A stretch of DNA of 31,254 bases from QHYU01 sp041493955 (lineage in GTDB: Bacteria; Acidobacteriota; Terriglobia; Acidiferrales; UBA7541). The stretch lies in NCBI GenBank assembly GCA_041493955.1, contig JBGPZW010000023.1, positions 1 through 31,254 of the forward strand. The letters are read 5' to 3'. Shown here piece by piece: positions 23,613-31,254 of the stretch. A program made the translations under genes and the position numbers. A model generated the notes under the pieces. It did not search any database. It worked only from the letters and a program-made list of their open reading frames with translations, and was not told the DNA's origin. Within the stretch, counting starts at the first letter, position 1. The number at the start of each line of letters is the position of its first letter.

Positions 23613-25082
23613 ATGGCACACGCAGCAGCTCCGAGCAGGGTCGAGAGGGACATCAATCTGCACAAGCAGTCTGCACAGAGTGGCCGAGAGTCGAAGAACA
23701 CCGCGCTGCCGGCGCTGGTCGGCGTTGGCGTCATGTTTCTGATCATTATGGGAATGCTCTCAACCGCCAAGAGCACCGGCCTGTTCACCGAAGCCAACCT
23801 GCTCTACCTAACGCTGGTGTTCTACGCCGCGGCCGCTGCGCTCTACATCGGCTTCGGCGTCACCGGCGCGGAGAGATCTGTGCTCTTTGCGCGCATCGCC
23901 ACCGCCGTCGGCCTAGCCACGAACACTCTGGCCGTGGGCCATCGCTGGTACGCCGCCGGCCACCCGCCGTTTTCGAGCATCTACGAGATGCTGCTGAGCT
24001 TTGTCTGGACCCTCGCGGCGCTGACCATCCTGATGGAATGGCGCTACGGCGTCAAAGTGATCGGGAGCGTGACCCTGCCGCTGGCCACACTCGGTGTCAT
24101 TCTGATGCAGTTGCTGCCCTCGGCTGTGCGCCCGCTGGTGCCGGCGCTGCAATCCACTTGGTTGCACATCCACGTGACCCTGGCCATGCTGGCCTACGCA
24201 GCGTGCGCGGTCAGCTTCGCGCTGGCCATGATGTTCCTCATCCGGGACAACGTGCGGACGGAAACCTTCCTGGCCTCCAACAGCGTGCTGCTGATGGGCA
24301 TCTACCTGGGTATCGCCACGCGGTTCGATCCTTCCGGTGGCCTGCGCGTGGTGGCCTGGGACGCCGCCGAGGGTCGTGAGATCTTTATCGCTAACAAAAT
24401 CCCTCTGCTGGTGGTGATCCCCAGCCTGGGCTGGCTCTTTTTTCTGGTGCTGGCCGCAGTGATCGCCCCGCTGGCTCTGTCTCTGTGGGCCGTGTGGAAT
24501 CGCCCGGCGACAAAGGACACTGACGACGGCGGTTTCCCATGGGCCAACCGGGCGTTCTTCGTGGCGACCGTGCTGCAGATCCTGGGACTCGCAGCCTTCG
24601 TCTTGCGGGCCCGCGAAGGCATTTATCTCCCCGCGCAGGCGCAGGCCGAAGGGCGCTTTGCCACCAGCCTGGCGGCCAGCCCGTTCATCCTGGCCGGAAT
24701 CATTGGCGGGCTGTTTGCTTCGCTGCTTTACCTGTTGCTGGTGTGGCGGCGTGAAGGCCTGGAGCGCATGCTGCCCGGCCCGGCAATGCTCGACCGGCTG
24801 ACCTACAAGACGATCGGGATTGCTTTCCCGCTGCTCACGCTGATGATCGCGGCGGGCGCCTACTGGGCCAACCGCACCTGGGGCTCGTACTGGAGCTGGG
24901 ACCCGAAGGAGACCTGGGCGCTGATCACCTGGCTGGTCTATGCCGGCTATCTGCACTTGCGTCTGGTGCGCGGCTGGCGCGGCCGCCGCGCGGCCTATTT
25001 CGCGATTCTCGGATTCGCCGTTGTGTTGTTTACGTTCTTTGGGGTGACGTACCTGTTGCCCGGCATGCATGCCTACGCCTGA
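23613..25082 (+). CDS. ccsA: cytochrome c haem lyase CcsA/ResC, System II
   Basis: 489 residues, mostly membrane helices. The WWD haem-handling motif is clear (WGSYWSWDPKETW, about 430-442). An upstream His-bearing GHPPFSSIYEML and the HIHVTLAMLAYA helix are also family features. It works with ResB to deliver and attach haem in the periplasm. The N-terminus has an extra ~30 polar residues before the first helix compared with small CcsA proteins. The ATG at 23613 lies 18 nt after resB, so the two are cotranscribed. A gap of ~246 nt and a new promoter separate it from the decahaem cytochrome gene. Confidence 0.94.
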   Translation: MAHAAAPSRVERDINLHKQSAQSGRESKNTALPALVGVGVMFLIIMGMLSTAKSTGLFTEANLLYLTLVFYAAAAALYIGFGVTGAERSVLFARIATAVGLATNTLAVGHRWYAAGHPPFSSIYEMLLSFVWTLAALTILMEWRYGVKVIGSVTLPLATLGVILMQLLPSAVRPLVPALQSTWLHIHVTLAMLAYAACAVSFALAMMFLIRDNVRTETFLASNSVLLMGIYLGIATRFDPSGGLRVVAWDAAEGREIFIANKIPLLVVIPSLGWLFFLVLAAVIAPLALSLWAVWNRPATKDTDDGGFPWANRAFFVATVLQILGLAAFVLRAREGIYLPAQAQAEGRFATSLAASPFILAGIIGGLFASLLYLLLVWRREGLERMLPGPAMLDRLTYKTIGIAFPLLTLMIAAGAYWANRTWGSYWSWDPKETWALITWLVYAGYLHLRLVRGWRGRRAAYFAILGFAVVLFTFFGVTYLLPGMHAYA

Positions 25083-25111
25083 GCGGCAGCGTCCTGGCAT
25101 AATACTGTGGA

Positions 25112-25345
25112 GTGAGGAATCCTCCGGATTCGGATCCACTCCGGAGAGAGGCGCAGGAGGAGATGGATATCCTGGCATTTTATTTCTCGATGAACCACAA
25201 GCGCGAAAGTCACTTGACAGCAGATTACCTACTGGAATACTTTCTTCGCGTCCGCGCCGATTTAAGCACCCCTTCCAGAGATTGCCCCTTCAGGGCGCTT
25301 GCCAATGTGGCATCACAAGGAGTCGCCTATGAATCCTGCTCATAA
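25112..25345 (+). other. uncertain small open frame upstream of the decahaem gene
   Basis: A 77-codon frame begins at a GTG and overlaps the start of the decahaem gene by 17 nt. An internal ATG at 25163 stands right next to AGGAGGAG, too close for a good ribosome site. The peptide resembles no family I know. A sigma-70-like promoter lies inside it, which argues that much of the stretch is leader DNA. It is listed as a doubtful candidate only. Confidence 0.15.
25214..25241 (+). promoter_or_regulatory. sigma-70-type promoter of the mtrA/mtrB-like genes
   Basis: A perfect TTGACA (25214-25219), a 16-base spacer and AATACT (25236-25241, 4 of 6 bases of TATAAT). The start would be near 25248, leaving a leader of about 80 nt before the ATG at 25329. 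It suggests the outer-membrane conduit is not under the sigma-54 control proposed for the central operon. Confidence 0.45.
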
Positions 25346-26339
25346 TCGCATGGTGTTTTCCATCGGGCTGTGGGTCACGCTCGTGTTTTTGCTCTCCCTC
25401 CCCCTGGCTGCGGGAGAGCGCGAACAAGCAACTAAATCCCCTCCTGCCCAGGCGGCAAGCCAACCGAAATCCGCCGGCGCAGCGGACGGAGACTACGTCG
25501 GGACAGAAACCTGCCTGGGCTGTCACGAAGATCAGAATCGTCGGTACAAGAACACGGTCATGGGCAAGGTGATGGCCAGGCCTCGCACGGCGTTGGAAGC
25601 CCGCGGCTGCGAATCCTGTCACGGGCCCGGCAGAGCTCACGTCGAAGCCGGTGGCAGCAAGGAGACCATTCCCATCCGCTTCGGCAAGGATTCCAATAAC
25701 TCGATCGAAGAGCAAAACGCCACTTGCTTAGCGTGTCATGCGCGCGGCAACCGGCTGTTCTGGAAGGGCAGCCCGCACGAATCGCGCGCGATGGCCTGCG
25801 TGGACTGCCACCAGGTGAAGCAGGAAATCCAACGGGCGGTGTCTGGCGATGTCCGCTATAGCGCTCCGCTCACCGAGAACAAGGGCGTCAAGAAGTCGCA
25901 GCCGGAACTCTGCCTGCAGTGCCACCAGATGCGCCGCGCGCAGTTGCAGCGCTCCTCGCACATGCCGTATCGCGAAGGCAAGGTGACGTGCACCAGTTGT
26001 CACAACCCGCACGGCACTCCCAACCCGAAGCAGCTGATTCAGAGCACGACCAACGAGAACTGCCTCACGTGCCACACCGAACGGCGCGGTCCCTTCCTCT
26101 GGGAGCACCCGCCGGTGATGGAAAACTGCGCCAATTGCCACGAAGCACACGGCACCAACAACCCGCAGTTGCTGAAGGTGCGCATGCCTCGCGTTTGCGA
26201 TACCTGCCACGTCGCCAGTCGTCACCCAACCACCCCGACACTCCTCAACGCCATCCGGGATTTCAACCGGGGTTGCACGAACTGCCATTCGACGCTCCAC
26301 GGATCGAATCATCCATCCGGGAACAAGTTCCTGCGCTAG
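25329..26339 (+). CDS. decahaem cytochrome c of the MtrA/PioA/DmsE family
   Basis: 336 residues. A signal peptide (about 1-30) is followed by ten CxxCH motifs (CLGCH, CESCH, CLACH, CVDCH, CLQCH, CTSCH, CLTCH, CANCH, CDTCH, CTNCH) in the two-times-five arrangement of MtrA-type proteins. In Shewanella and Rhodopseudomonas such a cytochrome sits inside an outer-membrane barrel and passes electrons across it. The next gene, 13 nt on, is that barrel. The start is the ATG at 25329 because AAGGAG lies 9 nt before it; an earlier ATG at 25299 in the same frame has none. The length matches MtrA (~330). It could reduce outside acceptors or take in electrons (PioA-like); sequence does not say which. Confidence 0.95.
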   Translation: MNPAHNRMVFSIGLWVTLVFLLSLPLAAGEREQATKSPPAQAASQPKSAGAADGDYVGTETCLGCHEDQNRRYKNTVMGKVMARPRTALEARGCESCHGPGRAHVEAGGSKETIPIRFGKDSNNSIEEQNATCLACHARGNRLFWKGSPHESRAMACVDCHQVKQEIQRAVSGDVRYSAPLTENKGVKKSQPELCLQCHQMRRAQLQRSSHMPYREGKVTCTSCHNPHGTPNPKQLIQSTTNENCLTCHTERRGPFLWEHPPVMENCANCHEAHGTNNPQLLKVRMPRVCDTCHVASRHPTTPTLLNAIRDFNRGCTNCHSTLHGSNHPSGNKFLR

Positions 26340-26352
26340 GAAGGAGAGAGCA

Positions 26353-29121
26353 ATGAAATTGATGAGACAACCTACGATACTGGTACTGCTCGCGCTGCTG
26401 CTCGTCCCAGCTCTGCTGTTCAGCCAGGAAATGCCCGCAACGCCCGCACCCGCCGAACCGCCATTGCGTGGAAGCGTCGAGTTTGGGGTCCGGCATGTCC
26501 GGGGCGATGTGTATGGGCGCCCGGATCTTCCGTTTGCCCCTGACCCGATCACCTCGAAATTCAACGAATATAGCGATTACAGGAGCGGCTTTGTTGTCCC
26601 CAGATTCTCCGCGAATTTTGACGATATACTCGGCTCGAAGAACTATGTGAGCCTGCAGTCGCAGAGCACCTTCTACAAGAACCAGAGCTATCTGGCCACC
26701 TTCGGCCGATACGGCAAGTTCAAGATCCAGTTCCGCTACGACGAGACCCCACACACCTACACCAACACGTCCCGCAGCCTCTACGTCCAGACCAGCCCGG
26801 GCGTGTATGTCATTCTTCCAGCGACGAAGCAGATTTTGCAGGACAGGTCCTCGACGGTTTGCGCCACGCCCCCATGCACGGCAGCGCAGATCAATATCAG
26901 TTTGCCGGGCTTTATCGCGGCGCAGGTGGTGCCGGGCGAGAACTTCATCGTTCCAGCCATCCAGCGCAAGGCGGGAACCGGATTGGCGAGCTGGGACATA
27001 ACACCGGACTGGAATGCCTCGATCCTGTTCTCGCGTGAAAATGAGGTGGGCACCCGCCCGATCGGGCTGTTGTTCAACCCCAGCCCCAGCGCCAGCGCCA
27101 GCAGCCAGTCCTCGGGTGTCTTTAATCAGCAAAGCCCCGGCACCGGCGCGGAGGTGCCCGAGCCGATCGATTACTTCAACAACACGGTCAAAGTTATGGC
27201 GGGGTACGGGAAAAAGCACTGGGGCGTCCAACTCGGCTATACCGGGTCTTTCCTCCAAAACAACATCAATGCCCTCTTGTTCGACAACCCGTTCGCTACC
27301 GCTGACGTCCCGGTGCTGACCTTCGCTCCGGGAGCCTCCGGCTGCACGGGGGCGGCTCGCTGTTCCATTGGCGCTGTGCCCGCTCGCGGTCAGGTGGATC
27401 TGTACCCCGGCAACCACGCGCACTACTTGAACTTTGCCGGGGCATTTGACCTGGGCAAGTACGTGCGTGTAATGGGTACCGTCAACCCCGGCTGGCTGCG
27501 GCAGAACGACGCATTCCTGCCCTACAGCGCCAACTCACAAATCTTCTTCCCGGACAGCACGGGCGCTCTTACTATTCCGGCGACGACTCTGAGCCTGCTG
27601 CCGGCTGCTAGCCTGAATGGCCAGAAGCAGACCCTGGCCATGAACTGGACGCTCATCGCCAATCCGGTGAAGAACGTCCAGTTCGCCGCGAAATACCGCC
27701 ACTACGACTACAACAATAACACCCCGGTCTTCACCTTGATGCCGATCCTGGGAGATACGATCGGCGCGAACGCCGCGGCGACTGCCCAGTTGACTCCGGG
27801 CGACCCTACTGTTACTTCCGGCAGCGGCTCTACGCAAACGACCCTCGGCCGCAGCAACCCCGGCTTCAACAAGAAGACGTTCGAGGTGAGCGGAGACTGG
27901 TTCCTCGCGAAGAGGAGTTCAGTGAAGGTCGGCTGGGAAGGTGAATGGTTCGACCGTACCCATCGCGACGCGGCTCACTCTTTCGAGAACTCGGTCTTCG
28001 CCGCTGCTGACCTGAGCCCGCACAAGGACCTTCTCTTCCGGTTTGCCTACCGCCGCTCGAACCGCAAGCCTGATATGTACGAGGATGAGGCTTCCGCAGG
28101 CCTCGAATGCGACCCTACGGCGCTCGCCACCGCCAGGACCGCAGGGATTTTCCCGACCGATCATCCTTGCGGCCGCAGGTTCGATGAGGCTGCCAGACTG
28201 CTGAACCGTGCCGATGCCACCTTGCAGTACAATCTACAGAAGTTCACCTTCACCGGGGGCTTCCAGACGATCCAAGCCGACTACAACCGGCCCGGTGGCA
28301 CCAATAGCGCCACGCCACTTAACTTCCTCACGGGCGCCGCGGCAACCGCGGGACCCTACTACCTCTATGGGGCGTTGAAGGACCTCTCCTACATCTACAG
28401 CTTCGATGCGAGCTACGCGCTCTCGCCGGAGGTGTCACTGTTCGCCGAATATACGCACGAGCGGTACCACAAGAGAATGATCTCGCGGAACCGCTCTCCG
28501 TTTGCAACCTCAGCCCCCTTCTGCTCTGCCGGCGGTTGCGACAGCGCCAACAACGACTGGGAGAGCACGTATCGCGACATCTTTGACACCTACGCCGCGG
28601 GCGTGGATCTCTATCTTGGGAGGAAGGTCTATCTGACGACGTACTATTCTCTGTCGGCAGGCAAGGGCAATGTCTTTTCGCGATTCCTAGGCGATCCAAC
28701 TCGGCTCACCGCAGGCGATCCGGACAAGTTCGTCCTACTTGGTACCAGCGCAGCCCTGCCCTATCCGGAGACGACCACACGGATTCATGAACTCGTGGCG
28801 GTCTTCAAGTTCAAGCTCACGAAGAACCTCATGCCGAAGCTGGAGTACCGTTACCAGCAGTTCGACAACCAGGACTTCCAGACTTCGCCCATGACGCCCT
28901 ACATGGGTTGCATAAGCCCGGCCACTGGCACTGCCGTGATCGGCTGTCCTGTCAGGCAGCTCACCGGCTCGACTTCTCCCAGCCCAACTTTCACGGCCAG
29001 CCCGTTCTATCCGGGCTTCGTCGTCGGCGATACCTCAGCGGCCCGGTATATCTTCCTGGGTGCGGATCAGCCCTCGTACCGGGTCCACGTCTTCACCGCC
29101 ACACTCGAATACCGCTTCTAA
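26353..29121 (+). CDS. MtrB/PioB-family outer-membrane porin (decahaem-associated)
   Basis: 922 residues. A signal peptide (about 1-25, ending near LLFSQ) is followed by many alternating beta strands, and the last strand ends ATLEYRF with a C-terminal aromatic residue, as outer-membrane barrels require. It would hold the decahaem cytochrome as in MtrAB/PioAB. It is longer than Shewanella MtrB (~700). It has exactly ten cysteines in five close pairs (C-x4-C, C-x5-C, C-x20-C, C-x4-C, C-x12-C), probably loop disulfides. A low-complexity PSPSASASSQSS run sits near residue 240. GGAGAG lies upstream of the ATG. No MtrC-type surface cytochrome or further cytochrome gene follows in the window. Confidence 0.94.
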   Translation: MKLMRQPTILVLLALLLVPALLFSQEMPATPAPAEPPLRGSVEFGVRHVRGDVYGRPDLPFAPDPITSKFNEYSDYRSGFVVPRFSANFDDILGSKNYVSLQSQSTFYKNQSYLATFGRYGKFKIQFRYDETPHTYTNTSRSLYVQTSPGVYVILPATKQILQDRSSTVCATPPCTAAQINISLPGFIAAQVVPGENFIVPAIQRKAGTGLASWDITPDWNASILFSRENEVGTRPIGLLFNPSPSASASSQSSGVFNQQSPGTGAEVPEPIDYFNNTVKVMAGYGKKHWGVQLGYTGSFLQNNINALLFDNPFATADVPVLTFAPGASGCTGAARCSIGAVPARGQVDLYPGNHAHYLNFAGAFDLGKYVRVMGTVNPGWLRQNDAFLPYSANSQIFFPDSTGALTIPATTLSLLPAASLNGQKQTLAMNWTLIANPVKNVQFAAKYRHYDYNNNTPVFTLMPILGDTIGANAAATAQLTPGDPTVTSGSGSTQTTLGRSNPGFNKKTFEVSGDWFLAKRSSVKVGWEGEWFDRTHRDAAHSFENSVFAAADLSPHKDLLFRFAYRRSNRKPDMYEDEASAGLECDPTALATARTAGIFPTDHPCGRRFDEAARLLNRADATLQYNLQKFTFTGGFQTIQADYNRPGGTNSATPLNFLTGAAATAGPYYLYGALKDLSYIYSFDASYALSPEVSLFAEYTHERYHKRMISRNRSPFATSAPFCSAGGCDSANNDWESTYRDIFDTYAAGVDLYLGRKVYLTTYYSLSAGKGNVFSRFLGDPTRLTAGDPDKFVLLGTSAALPYPETTTRIHELVAVFKFKLTKNLMPKLEYRYQQFDNQDFQTSPMTPYMGCISPATGTAVIGCPVRQLTGSTSPSPTFTASPFYPGFVVGDTSAARYIFLGADQPSYRVHVFTATLEYRF

Positions 29122-29132
29122 ACTGCTGGTCT

Positions 29133-29163
29133 CCGGGGAGGGGAACGACCATCCCCTCTCCGG
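29133..29163 (+). terminator. hairpin after the MtrB-like gene
   Basis: An 11-bp stem (CCGGGGAGGGG/CCCCTCTCCGG, one G-T pair) encloses a 9-base loop and begins 11 nt after the stop. No T-run follows, so it may end transcription with help from Rho or simply protect the mRNA end. It also lies between convergent genes. Confidence 0.5.
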
Positions 29164-29300
29164 ATTCGGCGCTCCCCCAATCTGTCAGGACCGGCACGAG
29201 GGGCGCGAGATGTTCTACGCGGAGAAGTCGCCGCTGTTCGTGGTTCTGCCCAATCTCCGGACGACGACGGTCGGGTATGCGATTACGGCCCCGGCGCTTT

Positions 29301-29741
29301 TCAGGCCGAGCCCAGCAGACTCAGGATTTTGCCAACCAACTGCGCGGGATCGAAAACAGGCTTTTCCAGGTAGTCGTCGGCGCCTGAAGCGGCGAGCAAG
29401 CGTTCGCGGTCGCCGGCCAGGGCATGCGCAGTGGCGAGCAGGATGGGCAGTGGGCGTCCGGTGTGCGTCTCGGCGTGCTGCTTGAGCAACCGGGAGAGTT
29501 CGACGCCGTCGATCGGCCGGCCTTGCCATTCCGTGCCGCTCAGCGAAACGTCCAGCACAACCACGTGCACCCGCCCAGACTCCACCTCCGCCAGCATCTT
29601 CGATACGTCTTCGGTGACCACGCAGGCGAAGTCGCCGGCGCGCTCGAGCGCCATGCGATAGAACTTCGCCACGAGGGGACTGTCCTCGACGATCAGCACC
29701 GTGCGCGGCTGCGTTTTCGGCTGGTGTTTTTTCTGGGTCAT
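29301..29741 (-). CDS. CheY-like single-domain response regulator (partner of globin kinase)
   Basis: 146 residues. A basic N-terminal stretch is followed by one receiver domain with Glu19/Asp20, phospho-acceptor Asp64 (VVVLDVSLSG) and Lys127 (YLEKPV). It has no output domain. Its ATG overlaps the stop of the globin kinase gene by 4 nt, so the pair is coupled and probably cognate. An insertion between strand 3 and helix 3 (TEWQGRPIDGVEL) is of the type seen in many stand-alone receivers. Its downstream target is unknown. It ends convergently with the MtrB-like gene. Confidence 0.88.
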   Translation of the reverse strand: MTQKKHQPKTQPRTVLIVEDSPLVAKFYRMALERAGDFACVVTEDVSKMLAEVESGRVHVVVLDVSLSGTEWQGRPIDGVELSRLLKQHAETHTGRPLPILLATAHALAGDRERLLAASGADDYLEKPVFDPAQLVGKILSLLGSA

Positions 29742-31048
29742 GACCGGTTGGGAACCGCCGCCCCCGGAAGCCGGGGGGCATCGGAGCTTTCGTGCGGCGC
29801 CTCCGGCACCACAGGAATCGTAAACCAGACCAACGTGCCCCGGCCCTGGCTGCCGCTCTCCAGCCCGATGGCGCCGCCCATCAACTCGACTAGGCGGCGG
29901 GCGATGGCCAAACCCAGGCCGCTGCCACCATGGCGGCGGGTCTGGGAATTATCCACCTGGACAAACTTCAGGAAGACCTGATCGCGCTTCTCCGGGGGAA
30001 TGCCAATGCCGGTGTCTTCCACCTCAAAGCGGAGGAAGGCGCGGCCGGAGTGTGTGTCCCGATGGGTGTCCGTCAGTTTGGCGCGGACGGTGACGCTGCC
30101 CTGGGAGGTGAACTTGACCGCGTTGGAAAGCAGGTTCAACAGCACCTGGCGCAACCGCACTTCGTCGGTCCGCACGCGGGGCAGCGGGCGGCGCGCAGAG
30201 AGGTCCTTCAGCTCGAGGCCTTTCGAGACCGCCTGCACGGCCACCAGCGGCAGGGTGGAATCGAGCACCTGCTGCGGATCAACGTCCTCGAGACGCAGGG
30301 TCACCTGGTTCGCTTCGATGCGCGCGATATCCAGGATGTCGTTGACGATGCCGAGCAAGTGCTGGGCGCTGGAGAAGACGTCGCGCAGCAACTCCTGTTC
30401 CTCCTCGCGGCTCTTGCACAGGCCGTCGAGGATCAGCTTGCTGAAGCCCATGATGGAGTTGAGCGGCGTGCGCAGCTCGTGCGAGGTGTGGGCCAGGAAA
30501 TCGTCCTTGATGCGGCTGGCTTCGGCCAGTTCTCGGTTGGCGCGCTCGAGTTGTTCGTTGAGGGCACGCAGGTTCTGCACCGTGGCATGCATGTAGGATT
30601 CGCACATCAGGTTGAGGTCGAGGTCGAGGATCTTACTGAGCGAGTGGGCGTAGCGGAGGCGCTCGTCGCTGGCGGGGTACTCCAGCAGTAGGCAGTTGGA
30701 GAGATTGGCACGGACGATGCCCATCGCGCTGATCACGTACTTCTGCGCGAGACCCACGCGCACGTGGCGGTAGCCGATCTGGTAGCGATCCTCTTCGTAG
30801 TGGTGGTCGTACACCCCGGTGAACAACCCGCGAACCCACTGCTGCAGGGTCTGTTTGAGGCGCGCGACCTGCGCCGCCCCGCCGCTGAGGACGCGGGAGG
30901 CATCCGGATGCAGGGCGATTTGCGCGTAGAAACGCTCGGCCAGCTCCGGGAAATATTTCTCCATGCGCGGCCCGAGCTCGCGCAGGTGCTTCGCGTCGGC
31001 TTCGGTGAAGCCGAGGTAGCGCTTCATTTCCTGGATGAAGCTCTCCAT
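29738..31048 (-). CDS. globin-coupled histidine kinase (protoglobin sensor)
   Basis: About 436 residues. The N-terminal ~155 residues match the globin-coupled sensor fold: the segment YRHVRVGLAQKYVISAMG fits the proximal-histidine motif, making His95 the likely haem iron ligand. A coiled coil and HisKA follow (His190 in AHTSHELRTPLNSIMGF), then a HATPase with N, G1 and G2 boxes (DTGIGIPPEKRDQVF, GGSGLGLAI). There is no membrane helix, so it senses oxygen or another gas in the cytoplasm. The start is the ATG at 31046-31048, with AAGG about 7 nt upstream; a longer reading to 31126 has no ribosome site. The receiver at 29301 is coupled by ATGA. Confidence 0.93.
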   Translation of the reverse strand: MESFIQEMKRYLGFTEADAKHLRELGPRMEKYFPELAERFYAQIALHPDASRVLSGGAAQVARLKQTLQQWVRGLFTGVYDHHYEEDRYQIGYRHVRVGLAQKYVISAMGIVRANLSNCLLLEYPASDERLRYAHSLSKILDLDLNLMCESYMHATVQNLRALNEQLERANRELAEASRIKDDFLAHTSHELRTPLNSIMGFSKLILDGLCKSREEEQELLRDVFSSAQHLLGIVNDILDIARIEANQVTLRLEDVDPQQVLDSTLPLVAVQAVSKGLELKDLSARRPLPRVRTDEVRLRQVLLNLLSNAVKFTSQGSVTVRAKLTDTHRDTHSGRAFLRFEVEDTGIGIPPEKRDQVFLKFVQVDNSQTRRHGGSGLGLAIARRLVELMGGAIGLESGSQGRGTLVWFTIPVVPEAPHESSDAPRLPGAAVPNRS

Positions 31049-31150
31049 GCAAGACCTTCTGGCGCTTCCGGCGTGTGCCCGGCGCCCCGCTGGCTTTTTT
31101 GGAGCGCAGGACTTGTTGCGCCTCACCAGACGGAAGATAATGAAAAGAGG

Positions 31151-31178
31151 ATGTTAGCACGACTCCAATCCGTGTCGC
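31151..31178 (-). promoter_or_regulatory. possible extended -10 promoter for the globin kinase
   Basis: The minus strand has GCGACA, a 16-base spacer and TAACAT preceded by TGC. The start would be near 31145, about 97 nt before the kinase ATG. It is a moderate match only. Confidence 0.28.
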
Positions 31179-31200
31179 CCCTGCCTGGATCGAGGACCGC

Positions 31201-31254
31201 ATGACCGGAGATACGGGCATAAGGAAGCGCTGGCCACCGCTGGGCTGGCGCGTG
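31201..31254 (+). CDS. possible 5' end of a plus-strand gene, cut by the window edge
   Basis: An ATG at 31201 has GAGG five bases upstream and opens a frame with no stop through the window end (18 codons, Arg/Trp/Pro-rich). It would be divergent from the globin kinase. Too little is seen to name a family. Confidence 0.35.
   Translation, partial: MTGDTGIRKRWPPLGWRV

Noticed and set aside
29164..29300. A small plus-strand gene between the MtrB hairpin and the receiver gene (frame with an ATG near 29210).
   Set aside because: No ribosome site, and the frame runs into the antisense of the receiver gene with no recognisable product.

Overview
The window is GC-rich bacterial chromosome, densely packed with genes. 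The TonB-family protein (poly-proline linker, GGVPGG repeats, Acidobacteria-style C-terminal domain) and the mix of multihaem cytochromes with a two-component regulator network point to the phylum Acidobacteriota. That is inference from protein style; there is no rRNA or marker gene here to prove it.

Left part (1-6833, all minus strand). A metabolic operon reads leftwards: tonB-like, acetyl-CoA hydrolase/CoA-transferase, and the delta (ferredoxin), alpha and beta (cut by the window edge) subunits of a 2-oxoacid:ferredoxin oxidoreductase of the VorB/KorA type. Before it lies a GltD-like glutamate synthase small subunit homologue, and before that an archaemetzincin protease.

Centre (6840-21672, minus strand). 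This is a respiratory and regulatory island. A HybA-like 4x[4Fe-4S] protein and a HybB/NrfD-type quinone-interacting membrane protein are followed by a histidine kinase with two c-type haem motifs in its periplasmic sensor, and by its sigma-54 response regulator. A very good sigma-54 promoter with an upstream dyad precedes them, suggesting autoregulation. Upstream are a membrane-anchored GcvH-like protein lacking the canonical lipoyl lysine, a 13-haem cytochrome c fused to a b-type membrane domain (CbcL-like layout), a NapC/NirT-type hexahaem cytochrome, a nonahaem cytochrome, cytochrome b and a Rieske protein. Further upstream are OsmC, a small zinc-ribbon protein, a degenerate receiver and an intact receiver.

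Right part (22008-29121, plus strand). ResB and CcsA (System II cytochrome c maturation) are followed by a decahaem MtrA/PioA/DmsE cytochrome and a 922-residue MtrB/PioB outer-membrane porin. Convergent to these is a globin-coupled histidine kinase with a CheY-like receiver (29301-31048, minus). A possible plus-strand gene starts at 31201.

Together the cytochromes carry about 38 c-type haem sites. They could link a quinone pool (Rieske/cytochrome b, NrfD, NapC, b-domain fusion) through periplasmic haems to an outer-membrane conduit, with haem-based sensors nearby. I read the island as a candidate extracellular electron transfer, or periplasmic/outer-membrane respiratory, system in which no MtrC-type surface cytochrome or terminal reductase is visible. 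Direction of electron flow and final partner cannot be told from sequence.
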